DNA of 47,137 bases from Welwitschia mirabilis (taxonomy: Eukaryota; Gnetophyta; Gnetopsida; Welwitschiales), in contig JBOZIK010000001.1 in the NCBI GenBank assembly GCA_051453625.1, forward strand, positions 217,514,379-217,561,515, given 5' to 3'. This document shows, piece after piece, positions 45,871 to 47,137 of the stretch; the stretch's first letter is position 1, and each line of letters begins with the position of its first letter. The notes below the pieces were generated by a model, which made no database searches, was not told the origin of the DNA, and saw nothing but the letters and a program-made list of their open reading frames with translations. The translations under genes were made by a program, and so were the position numbers.

Positions 45871-47137
45871 ATGACCACTGTAACAAAGTTTGACATCCAA
45901 AATTCAATGGTAAACTGAGTTTTTCTATTTGGCATATTCAGATGAGGGTGGTTCTTACTCAAAATAACTTGAAGAAGGCCTTGGATGGCAAAGCAATAAA
46001 CTTAAAGCCATGTCCGACGAGTGATTGAATGAGTTAGATGAAAAGGCATTGACAGAAATCCAATTATGTTTATCCAAGAAGGTCCTCCATGAGGTCGTCA
46101 GTGAGACCACTGCTGCCAGTCTATGGCTGAAACTGGAGGCATTGTACATGACAANNNNNNNNNNNNNNNNNNNNNNNNNNNNNNNNNNNNNNNNNNNNNN
46201 NNNNNNNNNNNNNNNNNNNNNNNNNNNNNNNNNNNNNNNNNNNNNNNNNNNNNNNNNNNNNNNNNNNNNNNNNNNNNNNNNNNNNNNNNNNNNNNNNNNN
46301 NNNNNNNNNNNNNNNNNNNNNNNNNNNNNNNNNNNNNNNNNNNNNNNNNNNNNNNNNNNNNNNNNNNNNNNNNNNNNNNNNNNNNNNNNNNNNNNNNNNN
46401 NNNNNNNNNNNNNNNNNNNNNNNNNNNNNNNNNNNNNNNNNNNNNNNNNNNNNNNNNNNNNNNNNNNNNNNNNNNNNNNNNNNNNNNNNNNNNNNNNNNN
46501 NNNNNNNNNNNNNNNNNNNNNNNNNNNNNNNNNNNNNNNNNNNNNNNNNNNNNNNNNNNNNNNNNNNNNNNNNNNNNNNNNNNNNNNNNNNNNNNNNNNN
46601 NNNNNNNNNNNNNNNNNNNNNNNNNNNNNNNNNNNNNNNNNNNNNNNNNNNNNNNNNNNNNNNNNNNNNNNNNNNNNNNNNNNNNNNNNNNNNNNNNNNN
46701 NNNNNNNNNNNNNNNNNNNNNNNNNNNNNNNNNNNNNNNNNNNNNNNNNNNNNNNNNNNNNNNNNNNNNNNNNNNNNNNNNNNNNNNNNNNNNNNNNNNN
46801 NNNNNNNNNNNNNNNNNNNNNNNNNNNNNNNNNNNNNNNNNNNNNNNNNNNNNNNNNNNNNNNNNNNNNNNNNNNNNNNNNNNNNNNNNNNATATGGTGG
46901 TTTAGATACCTTGTCCTTCGAAGATGTTAAAGCTCATCTTTTGTTTAAAGAAAAGTTTGATTCAGAGTTTCACTCTAAGGACAAGGGTGAAGGTTTGATA
47001 ATTAGAGGTCGAAGTCATAATCATGTACATATTAAAAACTACAAGAAGTCTAGGTCAAAGTTAAAAGGACGTAGGTCTAATAGTAAAACCTGTCAGTATT
47101 GTAAAAAATCTAGACATGAACTTTCTGAATGTTATAA
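45871..47137 (+). pseudogene. Ty1/copia gag (damaged, runs off window)
   Basis: Starts ATGACC at 45871 with TVTKFDIQ, the usual copia gag opening. It continues after one frameshift as FNGKLSFSIWHIQMR and NNLKKALDGK (45903-46000), and after a second shift as NELDEKALTEIQLCLSKKVL and TAASLWLKLEALYMT (46028-46154). There is an in-frame TGA at 46022-46024, probably a former TGG. A 737-base gap (46155-46891) hides the middle. From 46893 an open frame runs to the window end with LSFEDVKAHLL, an Arg/Lys/Ser-rich basic stretch, and a CX2CX4HX4C zinc knuckle (47091-47132: CQYC..H....C) lacking the usual Gly before His. This is the UBN2-type gag of plant copia elements. The protein binds element RNA in the particle. 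Protease, integrase and RT would lie beyond the window. Confidence 0.85.
47091..47132 (+). other. CCHC zinc knuckle of copia gag
   Basis: C47091-x2-C47100-x4-H47115-x4-C47130 (codon starts). All four metal ligands are intact, in an 81-codon stretch without stops. Confidence 0.85.

Noticed and set aside
46123-46905. Open frames of 260-301 residues across the 46.2-46.9 kb gap
   Set aside because: They are open only because the gap has no stops; the gap size may not be exact, so the frame across it is meaningless.

Overview
The window looks like intergenic chromatin from a large, AT-rich, transposon-filled plant nuclear genome. The reasons are plant-type LTR retrotransposons primed by initiator-Met tRNA (TGGTATCAGAGC-like sites), both Ty3/gypsy and Ty1/copia coding remnants, CpG-decayed repeats, plant-style introns with TTC-rich tracts, and no bacterial-style genes. 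The species cannot be named from the sequence. I see no intact host protein gene, tRNA, rRNA or CRISPR. Nearly everything recognisable is decayed retroelement, and many contig gaps (runs of N) lie inside repeats.

Layout. 1-4150: AT-rich DNA with one ~0.45 kb tandem duplication. 4155-7225: 5' part of a very old Ty3/gypsy element (family B: LTR end, PBS, decayed gag/PR, start of RT). 7807-27191: a composite Ty3/gypsy element (family A). Its outer LTRs are flanked by the same 5-bp target duplication, CCTTT. Its 5' half occurs three times (about 7.0-12.3, 12.4-18.4 and 18.5-23.2 kb), and only the last copy continues into pol (PR, RT, RNase H, IN, a possible chromodomain-like tail), PPT and 3' LTR. 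27197-35629: anonymous AT-rich DNA. 35630-43115: two further family B copies in tandem with RT/RNase H remnants, separated by an inverted gypsy 3' end. 44157-47137: the 5' part of a Ty1/copia element (LTR, PBS, a 1.35 kb GC-richer leader, gag with zinc knuckle), running off the window.

The most unusual object is the 5' half of family A. Between PBS and gag lies a gene-like unit on the opposite strand. It seems to contain introns and to encode a protein with a globular N-terminal region and a helical, possibly coiled-coil C-terminal region. It has its own TATAAATA box. Back to back with it, upstream of gag, is a second TATA box with a CCACGTCAG motif. Between the two promoters is an array of ~20-22 bp repeats whose inferred ancestral core, GACGTCGCACTT, contains an ACGT bZIP-type core. 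This reads as a two-way regulatory module inside a retrotransposon, present in three diverged copies.

Several N gaps are not true gaps: the contig ends on either side repeat each other (25 bp exact at 26.9 kb, ~51 bp at 20.6 kb, ~154 bp at 33.9 kb). The duplicated architecture therefore needs long-read confirmation.
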